Assembly: GCA_026393835.1 (NCBI GenBank)
Contig: JAPKZK010000173.1
Coordinates: forward strand, 1 to 44,342
Reading direction: 5' to 3'
Length of the DNA: 44,342 bases
Origin: Candidatus Aminicenantota bacterium
Lineage (GTDB): Bacteria > Acidobacteriota > Aminicenantia > UBA2199
In this document: piece after piece, positions 8,293 to 16,718 of the stretch
Numbering within the stretch: position 1 is the stretch's first letter
How the letters are laid out: every line of letters begins with the position of its first letter
Notes under the pieces: model-generated
The model's input: the letters and a program-made list of their open reading frames with translations, nothing else
The model's database searches: none
Told to the model about the DNA's origin: nothing
Made by a program: the position numbers and the translations under genes

Positions 8293-8842
8293 AGAAAAAG
8301 ACAAGAATATTAATAATAACGGGTACAAAAAATACTACGATGTATTGGAGATCAAACCGGACGCCTCTTTCCAGGAGGTTAAGAACGCTTATTGGCACCT
8401 GAAAAAATTGTACTCCTCGGAATCGCCGGTGCTAATCGCGGCGATGGATGAAATGCCGGAAGAGCACCGGTTGGAAATAGTAACCCGAATAGAAGAAGCC
8501 TATACTCGCTTGAAAGAATATTATAAAGTGGAAGAAAAGGAAAAGGTCACATCCACCAGGCAGTGGGCGGTCACCCACAATGTCCCGGAATTTGCGGTTT
8601 ACGATGGCAATGCCTTGAAAGTGACCCGGGAAGTCCTGGGCGTGGATTTGAAAGAAATTGCTCTTTTTACCGGGGTCCCGCTGGGGCATCTGAAGAATAT
8701 CGAGCTGGAACGGTTGGATTTGCTGCCGCCCCAGGGATATATCAAAGTGTTTTTGAGAAAATATGCGGAGTACCTGGCCCTGGACCCGCAAAAAGTAACC
8801 TCCGATTACCTGGCGCTTTTCGACCGGCAAAAGAAAAAATAA
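8285..8842 (+). CDS. Degenerate J-domain plus RodZ-type HTH_25 protein
   Basis: The 185-residue protein starts with a J-domain-like region (about residues 15-85: KYYDVLEIKPDASFQEVKNAY, later RIEEAYTRLKEYY). The Hsp70-stimulating HPD tripeptide is missing; SSE stands in the loop after KKLY, so it is probably a binding module rather than a co-chaperone. A RodZ-like HTH_25 domain follows (about residues 110-175: LKEIALFTGVPLGHLKNIE, GYIKVFLRKYAEYLAL). Unlike RodZ there is no transmembrane helix; the protein ends at KKK just after the HTH. It overlaps the MinD-like ATPase gene by 8 bp and is probably its partner or adaptor. Domain calls are good; function is inferred. Confidence 0.8.
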   Translation: MAEEKDKNINNNGYKKYYDVLEIKPDASFQEVKNAYWHLKKLYSSESPVLIAAMDEMPEEHRLEIVTRIEEAYTRLKEYYKVEEKEKVTSTRQWAVTHNVPEFAVYDGNALKVTREVLGVDLKEIALFTGVPLGHLKNIELERLDLLPPQGYIKVFLRKYAEYLALDPQKVTSDYLALFDRQKKK

Positions 8843-8861
8843 TAAGCAACAGGTATTCTCA

Positions 8862-9458
8862 TTACTGGATTTTCAGTTCCTTGAGGATTTTGATGCATTT
8901 CTTTTTGATGTCTTTGAGTTCTTTATCTTCGATATAACCCAGGGATTTCAGTCTTATGTTCCTCTCCAGTTCCTGTTGGATTTTATCGTCCGGCGAACTC
9001 AATTGGAAACTGCAGACCAACTGTCCCAGGTCAGGGACCAGGGTCTCATGGATCAGCAATTCTTCCAGGAACAATCTGGTATCGAAACGCAGGAGGTAGC
9101 CGATGATTTTGACCAGGGCCTTTTTCATCTCACCGTCAGCAATGCCGAACAGGCGAAAGGCCACTTTCAATGCATTCCGCTCACCGCTGTAAATCTGGCT
9201 CTCCAGTATATTCAGCTTTGAAAAAATATTATCCCTGACATCCACCTGGAGTTCGACCTCCTGGGGGCCTTTTCCCGGTGGGAGTAGTTCATAGAGTTTC
9301 AAGGCCGTGTCTTTGTTGGGATTCGTTGTATACTCATCCCAGGCTTTACCGAGATTGGTCATGTCGAGATAGATTCTACCCTGCGGCGCGGCAATACCCA
9401 CCTGGAAACACATCGACGCCACTCCGATTAACAGAACTAAAAGTTTACACAGCCTCAT
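8862..9458 (-). CDS. Small secreted protein of unknown function
   Basis: The 198-residue product has a typical Sec signal (KLLVLLIGVASMCFQVGIAA, cleavage probably after IAA near residue 24). The mature protein is mainly helical and has no recognised motif, consisting of leucine-rich amphipathic segments such as KALVKIIGYLLRFDTRLFLEELLIHE. Possibly a HEAT-like small periplasmic helical protein. AGGAGG lies 7 nt before the ATG, so the start is secure. It converges on the MinD operon with a 19-bp gap and follows the M49-like gene on the other side. I do not recognise the family. Confidence 0.75.
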   Translation of the reverse strand: MRLCKLLVLLIGVASMCFQVGIAAPQGRIYLDMTNLGKAWDEYTTNPNKDTALKLYELLPPGKGPQEVELQVDVRDNIFSKLNILESQIYSGERNALKVAFRLFGIADGEMKKALVKIIGYLLRFDTRLFLEELLIHETLVPDLGQLVCSFQLSSPDDKIQQELERNIRLKSLGYIEDKELKDIKKKCIKILKELKIQ

Positions 9459-9563
9459 TCTTGCCCTCCTGAAACCGAAAATATCCTAAAAATGCGCACG
9501 CTGTATTAATACTATATTTTAAAAAAAAATCCAAGAGGTCAATCGAAATTCACTTCTAAATTA

Positions 9564-9616
9564 GCCGCGGACTTTCACGGAGTTTACCGTTTTCCTGTCC
9601 GTGTCGGTCCGTGGCT
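9564..9616. repeat. ACACGGAC-family dispersed repeat (copy 1)
   Basis: The stretch contains TCACGGAG and TGTCCGTGTCGGTCCGTGGC, a diverged and mostly reverse-oriented copy of the element seen cleanly at 25737 and 30304. It lies in the spacer between the small secreted protein and the M49-like gene. Confidence 0.6.
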
Positions 9617-9628
9617 CAAATATCCTTT

Positions 9629-11320
9629 TTATTTTTCTACGGCATAGATGGGTTTGATATCGACAGGCACATGAGTAAGTTTATCCAACGCCTGTTTCAA
9701 CTGGGGGGAGATGATGCGGTATTTATCGATCATTTCTTTGGCTTTATTATAATCGCCCAGGGCTTCGATTATCAATATATCATGGGCCAATTGTTTGACG
9801 GCGTCCCGGATTTTATCGGGATTGAGTTTGAAGCGGGCGGTTTTATCGTCGAAGGAAAAGCCCCCTTTTTCAAGTATATAGTTGAGTTGGATGGCATTTC
9901 CGCCGCCGTGGGCGGCGTCGACGCCGAAGCGCACGCTGCGGAAAATTCCGCCCAGGTAAGTCACATAGATGTTCTTTTCCAGTTCTTTGGGGAATACGCC
10001 TTTATCCAGCATGGATTGGTAACAATAAAGTCCCACGATATCCGCCTTGGCTTCCTCGATGGTGGAATATAATTCTTTCAGTTCTTTGTTCACCGAGGTT
10101 TTCTTGCCGTCCTTTTCAATGTTCCCGGGTCCCAGGCCGTGGGCCATTTCATGCATTAACACGTGGTTAAAATATGAGTCGAAGGAGCAGAACGGCAGGT
10201 CCGTTTCGTCCAGTACCTCTTTTACGATGGGGACCCAGCATTTTTCATATTTTGCCCTGGCGATATTTTTGAGCATGACTTTTTTACTACCGGTGGATTC
10301 CCTGACGCGTTCGTCATTGGGTAGATTGTAGGCCGTGGTCTGGACGCCGGCCTTGGTGTCGCCGGCGGTAAAGACTTCATTAACCACCATAATGGGCGAG
10401 CTTTTGCCCCTGGTAAAATTTTTGTATTGGTCATCGATGGGCAGGCTTCTTTCCATGTCGTCCAGGTATTGTCCCAGTACTTCCAGTTTTTTACTTTCCC
10501 CCTCGTCCACGAGGGTGACAAAGGATTCGAACGAGGCTTTGTACCCGAACAATCCATCCTCGTAAACTTCGTAAGGGCCGATAACCACTTCGATCTTATG
10601 GTCTTTCATCAGCACCCAGTCGATATCGCTCTGGTAGTAGTCATCGCTGGCAAAGGCATCGGCGCGAGAAACGAGGTATTTTTTTAACGAGGGGTTCTCG
10701 ATATATTGGGCGGCCTCTTTGAGTAATTTGGCCGCGGGTTCCAGGAATTCCTTATAAGCTTCGGCGTAGGGGATGGCCGCCAGCTTGCCGTCTTGTCTCC
10801 GGATGAGGGTTCGCTCGGCTGTAAACATTTTTTCATCTTCGGGGTGGGCTTTGATATAGGTTTCAAATTCTTCTTTGGTCATATCCACGGGATAAAAATT
10901 GGCGCCGGCCGGTTTGTTTTCCTCCAGGTTAATAAAGGGTTTGTTATTTTCCAGGCGGTCAAAGGGGCCGAAATGTATTTTAAAGAATTCTCTCAGCACT
11001 GCATAATCCGGGTTCTCTTGTTTCATCAACTCGACTTCCAGCGCTTTGTTTTTACTGTAGACCTGTTCCAGGAAAATTTTATCCATGTATTGGGCCGCTT
11101 TCACGATCAGGTCCAGTGCTTTCTTTTCATTTTCGGATAAGCCGCTGGAATCGTAGGCGATTTCAACCGGCGCCAGTTTTGCCATCTGTGTTTTTACGAT
11201 GGCGATCTGCTCATAATTTTTTATTATTCCCATGGCGTCCCCTTTTGGTTCCTCCTTTTTTTCACAGGATACGAAGAAGAGAGGAAAGATCAAAAGGAAA
11301 ATGATGATTTTATACTTCAT
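9629..11320 (-). CDS. M49-like (dipeptidyl-peptidase III type) zinc metallopeptidase lipoprotein
   Basis: The 563-residue product has a lipoprotein signal peptide with lipobox FVSC (Cys near residue 19), so it should be a membrane-anchored envelope enzyme. The zinc site is visible: HEMAH (H390, E391, H394) followed by GLGPG, then the third-ligand helix TIEEAKAD (E422/E423). This HExxH...EEAKAD arrangement matches the M49-like domain that in plants is fused to a Nudix domain (HECCHGIGP). Classical DPP III has the longer HExxGH. M49 enzymes release dipeptides from short peptides. The Shine-Dalgarno AGGAGG immediately upstream supports the start. Peptide scavenging in the periplasm is likely but inferred. 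It is flanked on the same strand by two other exported proteins. Confidence 0.82.
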   Translation of the reverse strand: MKYKIIIFLLIFPLFFVSCEKKEEPKGDAMGIIKNYEQIAIVKTQMAKLAPVEIAYDSSGLSENEKKALDLIVKAAQYMDKIFLEQVYSKNKALEVELMKQENPDYAVLREFFKIHFGPFDRLENNKPFINLEENKPAGANFYPVDMTKEEFETYIKAHPEDEKMFTAERTLIRRQDGKLAAIPYAEAYKEFLEPAAKLLKEAAQYIENPSLKKYLVSRADAFASDDYYQSDIDWVLMKDHKIEVVIGPYEVYEDGLFGYKASFESFVTLVDEGESKKLEVLGQYLDDMERSLPIDDQYKNFTRGKSSPIMVVNEVFTAGDTKAGVQTTAYNLPNDERVRESTGSKKVMLKNIARAKYEKCWVPIVKEVLDETDLPFCSFDSYFNHVLMHEMAHGLGPGNIEKDGKKTSVNKELKELYSTIEEAKADIVGLYCYQSMLDKGVFPKELEKNIYVTYLGGIFRSVRFGVDAAHGGGNAIQLNYILEKGGFSFDDKTARFKLNPDKIRDAVKQLAHDILIIEALGDYNKAKEMIDKYRIISPQLKQALDKLTHVPVDIKPIYAVEK

Positions 11321-11450
11321 AGTTCCTCCTTTTAAAATTGGGTTATGTAATCTGAATGATAAATAGTAATCTATCGCAAAAAGATTGTCAAGGGTTTTTT
11401 TAGACTAAATCCACTTGTTTGCAATAAATTTTGGGGGGGTCCGCACGGGC

Positions 11451-11476
11451 GGGGACCCTTTTATAAAAGGGTCCCC
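11451..11476. terminator. Perfect 26-bp palindrome after the FecR-like gene
   Basis: GGGGACCCTTTTA followed by its exact complement forms a perfect palindrome 25 bp past the FecR-like stop codon. A third half-site, GGGTCC (about 11437-11442), could pair alternatively with the first arm. There is no U-run after the stem on either strand, so termination is plausible but not classical. Confidence 0.45.
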
Positions 11477-11501
11477 TGGTGGTCGAAGACAATATTCAAA
11501 T

Positions 11502-13886
11502 TTAATTTTTCTTTCTAACCGCGGTGGAACCATGGGAGCCGGAAGACGATGAGGCTGAATGAGAGGAATGGGAGGAGGCGGGCGCAGAATAAGAAGAATG
11601 AGAGGAAGAGGGGCTGGAGTAAGAGGAATGGGAAGATGATGAACCTGAATACGATGAAGATGACTGTGAGGAATGGGACTGTGACGGCGAGGAATACCTG
11701 GAAGAGGAAGAAGCGGGAGAAGAATAGGAACGGGAAGACCCGGCGGAGCTCTCGGGTTTTGCATAGGATTTATACGAAGAATAACTTATCCTTTCCCGGG
11801 GCGATGCGTTGTCGGAGCTATATGATTTCTCGGATACAGTGGGGTATTTTGAACGGTATGATGGGACATAGGTTTCGGAAGAAGATTTATTGTACCGGGA
11901 GGAGGAAGAGCGATAGGAGGAAGAGCTGTCGGAGGCGCTGGGTTTACCGGATGGGTAGTTTCTTTCGGAAGGCGAGAAGCCCGGGGAGTCCTTTTCTTTC
12001 TCTTTAACTTTTTTGGCGGTCCCGGAAGAAGAACCCCTGTTTAACGCATCGGAAGTCCCTGTTTTCTTTGGTTCACTGGGTTTATATTGGGTTTTTGAAA
12101 CCTCCACGGGGCGGCTTTTTTCTCGATCATCGGAGCCGGATGACGATTTCTCATTGGATTTCTCTTCATTACCCGATTTATATGATTTCGCGGAAGAAGC
12201 GCCCCTGTCTAACGCATCGGAAGTCCCTGTATTCTTTGGTTCACTGGGTTTATATTTGGGTTTCGAAACCTCCACGGGGCGGCCTTTTTCCAGGTTATCG
12301 GAACCGGATGAGGATTTCTCGTTGGCTTTCTCGCTTGATTTCTCGGCTCTATTTAAATTATCCGATTTATATGAAGTCCCGGAAGATGCGCCGGAGGGGG
12401 TTTCCTTTTTTTCTATCTTGACTTCTCTGCCGAAAGTCCGTGGGGATTCGGTGTTTTCGGATTTTGTACTTTTCGAATATTTGAAGGCATTGTTTTCAGC
12501 TTTTTTTCCGCTGCTTTCCCGGTATATGTAATCCGTATCTTTGGCAGCTTTAGCAACAGCCTGTCCGGGCTTGACCGCTTCATATTTTTGAGCGTCCTGG
12601 AACCCGCCTTTTTTGTAGACGACTGTGTTCCCCCTGGCATTGAGGACCCTTACGGTTTCCTGGGCGGGTCTTTCTTTGGGGCTAAGCCCCCTGGCCGCGA
12701 TATTTGTTTCACGCAGGGTTGTTTTGTTAACAGCCACCCTATCGATATGGGCCGCGCCCAATTCATGTTTTTTTATGATAACCGTAGACCTGGAATGGGT
12801 GGGGATGCCGTCCCTGCGGTAATCATGGTTCTTGTTCCAGTGATTGTTAATGACAATGACGGGTCGGTTCCACCGGCTCACGGGGCACCACCCGTAGTAG
12901 TCGTTATCCCAGAACCAATAGACCCAGGCCGGGGACCAGTGATAACCGGGAAGCCAGTACCAACCGTAATAGGAATCCCATTCCCAGCGGCCGTAGTGAT
13001 GGGTGAAATATCCCCAGGAGTCATAAGAGTTCCAGATATAACCATAGGAAGGGTTCCAGTTCCAGCGGCCGTTATAATAGGGACGCCAGGTTGAGCCGAT
13101 ATTGTAGGGGATCCAGGTATATTCCCTGTAAGAGTTATTGTAAACCCATCGTCCGCTGCGGGATAACTCGTACTCATAGTCTTCATACCCGTTTGCCAGG
13201 TAACGGGAAACGCCGTAGCGGGCATAACCCCCGGAGCTGCTTCGTTCCCGGTTCCAGCGATCGAATTCATCGGAATTGGACGCATAGAAATAGAAGGGGC
13301 TCTCTGTTACACGGCCATTGGTCATGACGATTTTTTGGTTTTCCCGCACATTGCGGCTGTAATCGTCGCCGGAGACTTCAGCAAGCCCTTCGTAGACAAA
13401 GACCTCGGTTTGACCGCCCTCATTGACATCGATCCTGTACACGCCTTTATTCAACAGGAATACGCCGCAATCAGGGGTCTGTATCTCTACATCCCTTTCA
13501 TTATCGAGATTTTGAATATCCAGGTAGATACCGCCTTTTTTAATCCTGAGGGTCATATCGGTTTTTCGTAATTCCGGCGCCCGTTCAAATTCAACTTCGG
13601 TATCGTAATCCAGCCGCAAAAAATTCAGGCGGCCCAGGTAGATTTCGACCCGGCCTTCAGTTGTACCGACCCTGTCCTTTTCAAATATCGAAAGGTTTAC
13701 CGTGGCTTCTTCAAACCCTTCATCATAACTGCGTTGAACATAGGTTTCTCCTTGTGCATATTTGACGCGGAGGACCTTGGCGTTATCATAGTATTGGGCT
13801 TGATATTCCTCCTGGTCCGGATATTCTGAAAAGACAAATGTATTTAACAACAAAATACTTAAGATGATCAATAATCGTTTTCTCAT
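11502..13886 (-). CDS. FecR/DUF6600-like exported protein with Tyr/Trp-rich and Ser-rich regions
   Basis: The 794-residue product has a signal peptide (LLIILSILLLNTFVFS). A FecR-like region follows (about residues 40-200: AQGETYVQRSYD, GRVEIYLGRLNFLRLD, GGIYLDI, TPDCGVFLLNKGVYRIDV), the beta-fold usually seen in anti-sigma/periplasmic sensor proteins. Residues about 245-350 are extraordinarily rich in Trp and Tyr (GRWEWDSYYGWYWLPGYHWS), as in the DUF6600 family that often follows FecR domains. The remaining 400 residues are low-complexity Ser/Lys/Glu, including two tandem 56-residue repeats, and end in a Ser-His-Tyr tail. There is no transmembrane anchor after the signal, so it is periplasmic or cell-surface. 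GGAGGTG precedes the ATG at ideal spacing. No sigma/anti-sigma partner lies nearby. Confidence 0.8.
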   Translation of the reverse strand: MRKRLLIILSILLLNTFVFSEYPDQEEYQAQYYDNAKVLRVKYAQGETYVQRSYDEGFEEATVNLSIFEKDRVGTTEGRVEIYLGRLNFLRLDYDTEVEFERAPELRKTDMTLRIKKGGIYLDIQNLDNERDVEIQTPDCGVFLLNKGVYRIDVNEGGQTEVFVYEGLAEVSGDDYSRNVRENQKIVMTNGRVTESPFYFYASNSDEFDRWNRERSSSGGYARYGVSRYLANGYEDYEYELSRSGRWVYNNSYREYTWIPYNIGSTWRPYYNGRWNWNPSYGYIWNSYDSWGYFTHHYGRWEWDSYYGWYWLPGYHWSPAWVYWFWDNDYYGWCPVSRWNRPVIVINNHWNKNHDYRRDGIPTHSRSTVIIKKHELGAAHIDRVAVNKTTLRETNIAARGLSPKERPAQETVRVLNARGNTVVYKKGGFQDAQKYEAVKPGQAVAKAAKDTDYIYRESSGKKAENNAFKYSKSTKSENTESPRTFGREVKIEKKETPSGASSGTSYKSDNLNRAEKSSEKANEKSSSGSDNLEKGRPVEVSKPKYKPSEPKNTGTSDALDRGASSAKSYKSGNEEKSNEKSSSGSDDREKSRPVEVSKTQYKPSEPKKTGTSDALNRGSSSGTAKKVKEKEKDSPGFSPSERNYPSGKPSASDSSSSYRSSSSRYNKSSSETYVPSYRSKYPTVSEKSYSSDNASPRERISYSSYKSYAKPESSAGSSRSYSSPASSSSRYSSPSQSHSSQSSSSYSGSSSSHSSYSSPSSSHSSYSAPASSHSSHSASSSSGSHGSTAVRKKN
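12030..12330 (-). repeat. 168-bp tandem duplication inside the FecR-like gene
   Basis: Two consecutive copies with a 168-bp (56-codon) offset encode segments such as SRPVEVSKTQYKPSEPKK and GRPVEVSKPKYKPSEPKN followed by TGTSDAL. Matching words start at 12034 and 12202 (CCCCTGT...AACGCATCGGAAGTCCCT). The copies are a whole number of codons and still very similar, so the duplication is recent or maintained. Confidence 0.85.
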
Positions 13887-13997
13887 GTTACACCTCCGGG
13901 ATAGGATAGCAATTTTATTGCCACCGATATATTTTAAAATCGTCCTTTTTTTGGGACAGCATCCTTTCTTTCCATGGGGTTATCGCTTCAAGATATC

Positions 13998-14018
13998 GGG
14001 CAGACCATCGGTCTGCCC
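13998..14018. terminator. Hairpin with U-run on the plus strand
   Basis: GGGCAGACC-ATC-GGTCTGCCC is a perfect 9-bp stem, followed on the plus strand by TTTTT. The genes on either side (ferredoxin, FecR-like) are both on the minus strand. There it would act at most as a hairpin after the ferredoxin gene, without a U-run. No plus-strand gene ending here is visible. Confidence 0.5.
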
Positions 14019-14092
14019 TTTTTACCGCTGATTTCTCTAAATTTTTGAACTATGATTTTTTTGGGGTGTGTACGTGTTAAGATTTTTGAGTA

Positions 14093-14281
14093 CTAGTCTT
14101 TAACGCAGGAGTCGGTGGGGCAGACATCCGCGCACTGGGGCGTATCAAAATGACCTTCGCATTCCACACAAACATTGGAATCGATTACATAATATTCATC
14201 GCCCTGTGAGATCGCTTCTACCGGGCAAACCGCTTCACAGGCGCCGCAGCTAATACATGTGTCATTAATTCTTAATGCCAT
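14093..14281 (-). CDS. 2[4Fe-4S] ferredoxin
   Basis: The 62-residue product has two cluster motifs: CISCGACEAVCP (residues 9-20) and a second set CVECEGHFDTPQCADVCP with an insertion of six residues between its second and third Cys. That insertion is typical of YfhL/Chromatium-type low-potential ferredoxins. It carries electrons in the cytoplasm. AGGAGG lies at good spacing before the ATG, and a near-consensus promoter is 27 bp further upstream. It appears monocistronic. The redox partner is not identifiable from neighbours. Confidence 0.93.
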   Translation of the reverse strand: MALRINDTCISCGACEAVCPVEAISQGDEYYVIDSNVCVECEGHFDTPQCADVCPTDSCVKD

Positions 14282-14307
14282 ATTTCCTCCTAATTATTTA
14301 AGACTTA

Positions 14308-14336
14308 ATTCTAATGATAAAATGCCTTTTTGTCAA
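14308..14336 (-). promoter_or_regulatory. Consensus sigma-70 promoter for the ferredoxin gene
   Basis: On the minus strand TTGACA (14336-14331), a 17-bp spacer and TAGAAT (14313-14308). The predicted start near 14301 gives a 20-nt leader containing the AGGAGG. Confidence 0.7.
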
Positions 14337-14658
14337 TACAAAAATACCCGGTAACCTTATTTTTTGAGACCGATAAGGCATTACAACTATTTAACTAAAA
14401 AGGTTTTGAGGTAATTATTTGTTGTGATTTTTTATCCTGCGCATAATCTCTCCGCATCCGGTCCTCTTTCCCTTAAAAACCATATCCTTCCCTGTTAAAA
14501 GTGCATTCCATCGCAGTGGAAAAGCATTGTTTTCCTATCGACGTCTATCCCTACCGGCGGCTCGATCGAACGATTGCGCCCGGGGACGTTTTTTTAAAGT
14601 TTGCTTTTTCGCTTCCAGTATGATAAATTAATATAGTGTATATTTTAGGAGCATGCAA
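14337..14658. other. Divergent spacer between ferredoxin and TonB receptor genes
   Basis: About 320 bp without a convincing gene. It holds one short hairpin, TTCCA-TCGCAG-TGGAA (14506-14521), and AT-rich sequence near 14620-14645 that may contain the receptor-operon promoter. I could not fit a -35/-10 pair with confidence. I looked for a cobalamin-type or other riboswitch and saw no convincing core motif. Confidence 0.4.
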
Positions 14659-16710
14659 ATGCGAGTAAAACAGGGATTGATATTGATTTTTTCGATTGGA
14701 ATTCCCTTGATCTTCCTGGGAATTGCGGAGGAAAAAAAGTTATGGGGCCAGGAAAAGGAGAAGTTGCTTTTCGAGGAAATCCCGGTGGTGATTACCGCCT
14801 CCCGGAAAGCGCAGCCCATTACCGAGGCGCCCACCGCCATATCCGTCATTACCGCCGACGACATCAAGTATTCGGGGGCCGCCAATATCCCGGATGTTTT
14901 ACGTATGGTGGCCGGCGTCGATGTGATGACAATCACCGCCAGGGACCAACAAGTCGGGGTATGGGGGTTTATTACCCCGGTCAATAACAAGTTACTGGTG
15001 CTGGTGGACGGACGCGCGATATATACTGATTTGTACGGCATGGTCTTGTGGGATTTACTGCCGGTGGGCCTGGATGAAATCGACCGTATCGAAGCAGTCA
15101 AAAGCCCGGCTTCTTCCATATACGGCGCCAACGCCTACTCCGGGGTTATCAACATCATTACCAAAACCCCGGGACTACTGCACGGGACCACCTTGCATGT
15201 GGCCGGCGGCGAACGAAATACCTTGATCACCTCCATCCTTCATGCCGGGGAATTGGCCGCCGGCAAGTTCAAATACAAAATTTCCGCCGTATTGGACCGA
15301 ACCAGGGGTTGGCAGGAGCCAGGGGAAAATACCGCCGAGGTCCTCAGGTTTAACGCCCTGGCCGAATATTCCCTGGGGAAAAAAGGCCGGTTGGCTCTTT
15401 CCGCCGGACGAGTGCACTCCAAAAATAGGAAATTACTCTCGGGCAGTTACATCGGCGCCGGCCTGGTGGATGATAAAAACGATTACCTCCAGGTGGAGGC
15501 AGAGTTCGGCCGCCTGAAATTCCGCACCTTTTTTAAAAGCGAGAAACCCAATATTATCTGGTGCCTGACCGGGGAACACCAGACCTGGAACATTGCCACC
15601 CTAAATGCAGAATTGCTCCACTCATTTATTCTAAGTAAGCAACATGCCCTGGTCTGGGGCATCGATTATCGCTACAATACCATGGGAAAAAATCCCTTTA
15701 TCCTCAAGGATCACCATCAACAGCTCTGGGCCATGTTTCTTGAAGATGAGATAAAATTCAACCATAAATTCCGCCTGACCATGGGGGCGCGGTATGACCG
15801 CCATCCCCTGGTCAAAGGCCATCTTTCACCCCGCGGGAGCATCTCCTATTCCCCTTCGAAAAACCATATTGTAAAATTCTCCATTACCCAGGCCTATCGC
15901 AACCCGTCTTTCGTGGAATCTTACCTCTATGTTGAAAAGCAATTGGAACTAACCCTACCCGCCCCTTTCCCCCCCATGAAAATCCCCTATGCAGTTATTT
16001 CCAAAGGCAATTCCAACCTTAAACCGGAAGTCGTTACATCCTATGAAATCGGGTACCGTTCCACTGTGTCCAGGCATCTTCAATTAGACCTGGGTTTCTT
16101 CTACAACCGGTATGAAAATTTCTTTTCTCTCAGCAGGTCCGTAACATTCTATAATCAAAATGAAATTTTTCCCGGGTTTCCCGGCGGTGTATTCCCCAGG
16201 ACCATGACGTCCTCTTTTGAGAATTGGGGGGACGGCTGGGGCATGGGCGGAGAAATAAACCTGGATTTTTCATTGAACAACCGGGTTTCCGGTTTTTTCA
16301 ACTATTCCTACCAGGTCATTAAAAATAAAGACGACGACCCTTCCAGTCTCAATATCGATGAAAAGAACCGGGAGCGGCCCGAAAACCCAAAAAATAAAGC
16401 CAACGCCGGCTTGCGCTTTTTATTTAAAAATGGGATTTCCCTGAACCTCCTGGCCCACTGGGTGGATAAAACCCGGAAAGTGGTCGCCGACAGCAGCGGA
16501 AGAATGTATTTAAGCCCGGTGGGCGCTTATTTCCTTTTCAATCCCCGGTTGGGCTACACCTTCCCGGATAAAAAAGCCGAAATAGCGCTGGCGGTATTCA
16601 ACCTGTTTAATAGTATTCATTACGAATACCCCATGGGCGATAACCCGGCTTTTCCCGCCGGCGAAGTAATCGGCCGACGGGTCGCTTTAAGCCTGGAATT
16701 TAAATTTTAA
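14659..16710 (+). CDS. TonB-dependent outer-membrane receptor
   Basis: The 683-residue product has an N-terminal hydrophobic signal, a TonB-box-like EEIPVVITASRK, a plug domain (about residues 50-165: ITEAPTAISVITADDIKYSG, GFITPVNNKLLVLVDGR, IEAVKSPASSIYGANAYSGVINIITK) and a beta-barrel. The barrel ends with a terminal aromatic residue (RRVALSLEFKF), as needed for outer-membrane insertion. Such receptors import siderophores, cobalamin, glycans or metals using TonB energy; the ligand cannot be read from the sequence. The ATG at 14659 is preferred to the one at 14653: the Shine-Dalgarno AGGAG (14647-14651) is 7 nt from the former and only 1 nt from the latter. It heads a three-gene operon with a binding protein 8 bp downstream and a hybrid kinase. 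Confidence 0.92.
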   Translation: MRVKQGLILIFSIGIPLIFLGIAEEKKLWGQEKEKLLFEEIPVVITASRKAQPITEAPTAISVITADDIKYSGAANIPDVLRMVAGVDVMTITARDQQVGVWGFITPVNNKLLVLVDGRAIYTDLYGMVLWDLLPVGLDEIDRIEAVKSPASSIYGANAYSGVINIITKTPGLLHGTTLHVAGGERNTLITSILHAGELAAGKFKYKISAVLDRTRGWQEPGENTAEVLRFNALAEYSLGKKGRLALSAGRVHSKNRKLLSGSYIGAGLVDDKNDYLQVEAEFGRLKFRTFFKSEKPNIIWCLTGEHQTWNIATLNAELLHSFILSKQHALVWGIDYRYNTMGKNPFILKDHHQQLWAMFLEDEIKFNHKFRLTMGARYDRHPLVKGHLSPRGSISYSPSKNHIVKFSITQAYRNPSFVESYLYVEKQLELTLPAPFPPMKIPYAVISKGNSNLKPEVVTSYEIGYRSTVSRHLQLDLGFFYNRYENFFSLSRSVTFYNQNEIFPGFPGGVFPRTMTSSFENWGDGWGMGGEINLDFSLNNRVSGFFNYSYQVIKNKDDDPSSLNIDEKNRERPENPKNKANAGLRFLFKNGISLNLLAHWVDKTRKVVADSSGRMYLSPVGAYFLFNPRLGYTFPDKKAEIALAVFNLFNSIHYEYPMGDNPAFPAGEVIGRRVALSLEFKF

Positions 16711-16718
16711 CAAGACCG

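Noticed and set aside
12588..13094. Plus-strand frames opposite the FecR-like gene
   Set aside because: Composition mirrors the Trp/Tyr-rich coding strand; no motif or ribosome site.
14282..14658. Possible cobalamin riboswitch before the TonB receptor
   Set aside because: No B12-box-like core or multi-stem architecture was found, only one short hairpin.
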